Positions 63,001 through 64,000 of a DNA stretch of 64,000 nucleotides are shown here, one piece after another. How positions within the stretch are numbered: position 1 is the first letter of the stretch; the number at the start of each line of letters is the position of its first letter. Location of the stretch: contig NZ_JADEYQ010000010.1 of NCBI RefSeq assembly GCF_022627575.1, positions 1-64,000 of the forward strand, in the 5' to 3' direction. The DNA comes from Sphingobacterium rhinopitheci. GTDB lineage: Bacteria > Bacteroidota > Bacteroidia > Sphingobacteriales > Sphingobacteriaceae. The translations under genes and the position numbers were made by a program. The notes below the pieces were generated by a model. That model did no database searches and had not been told where the DNA came from. It was given only the letters and a program-made list of their open reading frames with translations.

Positions 63001-63624
63001 TGTGATGTTTTTGAGTTTATTAAAAGCAACAAAGGCTTAGAGAGTTTATCTATTATTGTTTTTGCGGGTACTAATATATCTACTGAAGATGAATTGATAC
63101 TAAAGCAATATGTAGATGCTGTTTTTATTAAGACGACGCATTCTTTTCAACGGGTGTTGGATGAAGTAGCTATGTTTTTACATTTAGTAGAGGAGAATAG
63201 AGGAGAAAATAGGCGTGAGATTAGAAAATTGGGCAGGTTAGAAGAGGTTCTTGACGGTAAAGTAGTTTTAATTGCTGATGATGATGTTCGAAATATTTTT
63301 TTTATTACGAACCTGCTTGAATCTTATAATATGACTGTTGTCTCCGCAATGGATGGTAAAGAGGCATTACAACAGTTACGAATCAATCCAAATATTTCTA
63401 TTGTGCTGATGGATATGATGATGCCTGAGATGGATGGTTATGATAGTATTCGTGAGATTAGGAAAGATATTCTGTATTCTCGTTTACCAATCATTGCTGT
63501 AACTGCTAAGACTACTTCTGGTGATGCTAAAAAATGTATCGCAGCAGGAGCATCAGATTATATATCCAAGCCAGTTGATAAAGATCAATTGTTGTCATTA
63601 TTACGTGTGTGGTTATATGAATAA
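60067..63624 (+). CDS. Multi-receiver hybrid histidine kinase (CHASE3-HAMP-GAF-HisKA-HATPase-REC3)
   Basis: 1185 aa. Two membrane helices (about 11-28 and 178-198) enclose a CHASE3-like sensor domain (AELGQRGFDLTNSDTYL, about 56-75). A HAMP domain (about 215-280), a GAF domain (about 290-435) and a glutamine-rich coiled coil (about 435-520) precede HisKA with H532 (MANMSHELRTPLNSI) and HATPase (NFLSNAVKF, VEDTGIGIENK, GTGLGLSI). REC1 has D848, REC3 has D1116 (VLMDMMMP). REC2 (about 915-1050) has an altered acidic pocket, EES and LETDA, so it is likely non-phosphorylatable. Probably the entry kinase of a phosphorelay with the adjacent REC-PAS-kinase. Confidence 0.92.
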   Translation: MEKAATRKINQGITILLFAFILISIGSYWSITNQVNARKNVINSQSLISAVEHILLDLQNAELGQRGFDLTNSDTYLTPFELSVKSIPLNIKSVRANLDSASIQMERIDSIERIANMRIAVLQKLVESTQKIQPLNTQQIQDGNLYMATCRGIIERFVAFEKNKLAEELNNLDASSSQSSTIILFTGLISLLIASGFYIYMRKDMLNRVELEMELKHKDHIITKRIQATQEIASKIANGDLAARITDDKSDELGSLTISLNEMASSLENAFNKVTENEWKQSGIALLNESLSGNKLPEAVSSAALSSLIEYCGCTNGAFYIYDSAVLKMHACHGFEFYMDHSYEIGEGIIGQAYVDHKTRVFQDSKYVANCANGPIRINHVFILPLINDNECIGVIELGSFNGFSELHKIFLEESGFIIALELTSALSRMKVQAILEEMQAQSEELQSQHSELENLNAMLEAHTQQLQVSEEELRIQQEELLQINQELEERSKQLEEKNEIVAFRNIEIQKKAQELETTTRYKSEFMANMSHELRTPLNSILILSRLLVENLEGNLTNEQIDSARVIERSGSSLLHLIDEILDLSKIEAGKMKLDYHYVSLDIILSSLYGMFRPIVVESGLKLSIEVDENVPKFIEIDQLRLEQILRNFLSNAVKFTSAGDIKLKVNLDHENPHLIHFVVEDTGIGIENKNLKLIFESFQQADGSTSRKFGGTGLGLSISSEIARLFGGEIKVKSELNVGSTFTLIIPVNYSNKSDVVKVLKDDNLFHEELDHLPTLLMHNIPDEINDDRDNISDNDKVILIVEDDTNFAKGLLKFAHQFGYKGVVVVSGDLSVMAAEKYHPLVILLDIKLPKMDGWQVMDELKGNEKTRYIPVHIMSAHDLKADRFQNVPIDFINKSKVLKQVGVIFDRINQSLNEGPRKVLIVEESWKHALALSFFLSKNNINCVIKHNVDDGVDALLNLDVECVILETDAITAANCDVFEFIKSNKGLESLSIIVFAGTNISTEDELILKQYVDAVFIKTTHSFQRVLDEVAMFLHLVEENRGENRREIRKLGRLEEVLDGKVVLIADDDVRNIFFITNLLESYNMTVVSAMDGKEALQQLRINPNISIVLMDMMMPEMDGYDSIREIRKDILYSRLPIIAVTAKTTSGDAKKCIAAGASDYISKPVDKDQLLSLLRVWLYE

Positions 63625-63944
63625 TAGAAAAGGCTATGTGTCAATGTCGTTGAATTCCTTTTAAAATCTCTCGGATAGAAATTTATTCAGCTGCCTGGAT
63701 GTATAGTCTGGATTAGGTCTGCAAATCTTTTAATTGCGCTTGTTTATAGGTATACCATGATCCCCGAAATGCATAGTGATAATAGGATAACCGTAATAAG
63801 CTTCTTAAAGGATCTGTACTCAGGTACCAATAATACCAGTTCAATGCCTGGTCATTGGATTAAATGTTAACCAGTTGGAGCTAAAGGCTTTGAAATTAAA
63901 ACTATAGAAATAAATTAATGGAAATGATAAATCTTTGGAGGTAG
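63625..63944. other. Region with a possible leftward gene remnant
   Basis: No complete gene. A 48-codon leftward frame (63713-63859) reads ..NDQALNWYYWYLSTDPL..SYYHYAFRGSWYTYKQ.., unusually rich in aromatic residues and ending in a stop at 63713. It looks protein-like but I cannot place it in a family; it may be the end of a decayed gene. Confidence 0.25.
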
Positions 63945-64000
63945 ATGATAGATCTTGGTATAGTGAAGTCTGAAGAAGTAGAGTTGTTGATTAATGACAT
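63945..64000 (+). CDS. Possible 5' end of a gene leaving the right edge
   Basis: ATG at 63945, preceded by GGAGG at 63938-63942 and an in-frame stop just upstream, opens a frame reading MIDLGIVKSEEVELLIND to the window's end. It has coding character but is too short to identify. Confidence 0.3.
   Translation, partial: MIDLGIVKSEEVELLIND

Overview
The window is chromosomal DNA of a Bacteroidota bacterium, most likely of the family Sphingobacteriaceae (Sphingobacterium or Pedobacter type). The signs are AT-rich DNA, promoters of the TTTG / TAnnTTTG type (clearest before the tRNA-Ser gene and the two putative small RNAs), many short-signal lipoproteins, and families typical of the phylum: fimbrillin-like/FGE fusions, DUF5916 and DUF5686 outer-membrane proteins, S46 peptidase, NEW3-ABC operon and ABC-F. 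No rRNA, CRISPR array, transposase or integrase gene was seen.

Left edge (1-3300): an accessory segment, visibly more AT-rich than the rest. It holds a class III nucleotidyl cyclase of the Pycsar type (pycC-like), preceded by the tail of a probable membrane protein that may be its effector, an OLD-family ATPase/TOPRIM nuclease, and a truncated third gene. The units are separated by two nearly identical ~197-bp foldback repeats. The OLD unit starts and ends with complementary 14-nt sequences, the geometry expected of integron cassettes recombining at a G|TT point in an attC-like site. This is the most unusual structure in the window: an apparent integron-like array of anti-phage genes with no integrase in view.

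3500-18100: an NTF2-like secreted protein, tRNA-Ser(UGA), a GH16 glucanase lipoprotein, then a heavy-metal resistance locus: OmpR-type regulator and sensor kinase followed by a CzcCBA/CusCBA-like tripartite RND pump. Four 8-bp boxes on an exact 11-bp period lie just upstream of the pump promoter. Then come a GNAT/threonine-aldolase pair and a DUF5916 outer-membrane protein.

18100-28000: core genes: SMC, a cyclophilin, an OsmC-family protein, a NEW3-domain/ABC-2 transporter operon and an ABC-F protein. 27800-32600 carries two tandem lipoproteins joining a fimbrillin-like domain to an FGE-sulfatase-like domain that lacks the catalytic cysteines. Next to them are duplicated flanking sequences that look like the scar of a third, deleted copy.

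32500-58100: mostly housekeeping and envelope functions: MoaF-like lipoprotein, zinc alcohol dehydrogenase, lipocalin, DUF4268 protein, S1/P1 nuclease, a decayed DUF5686 gene, guaA, a YraM/LpoA-like lipoprotein, an RsmB-type rRNA methyltransferase, universal stress protein, NlpC/P60 hydrolase, TPR protein, FKBP, serine hydrolase, MBL hydrolase, Gfo/Idh oxidoreductase, metallophosphoesterase, CLC-F type fluoride antiporter, DUF423, rhodanese-thioredoxin fusion, S46 (DPP11-like) peptidase, OxyR, a CBS-containing CLC transporter and riboflavin synthase.

58100-64000: two consecutive promoter-terminator units with no ORF, read as two small RNAs, then two large signalling proteins: a REC-PAS-histidine kinase and a CHASE3-HAMP-GAF-histidine kinase with three receiver domains (the middle one degenerate). 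They probably form one phosphorelay operon.
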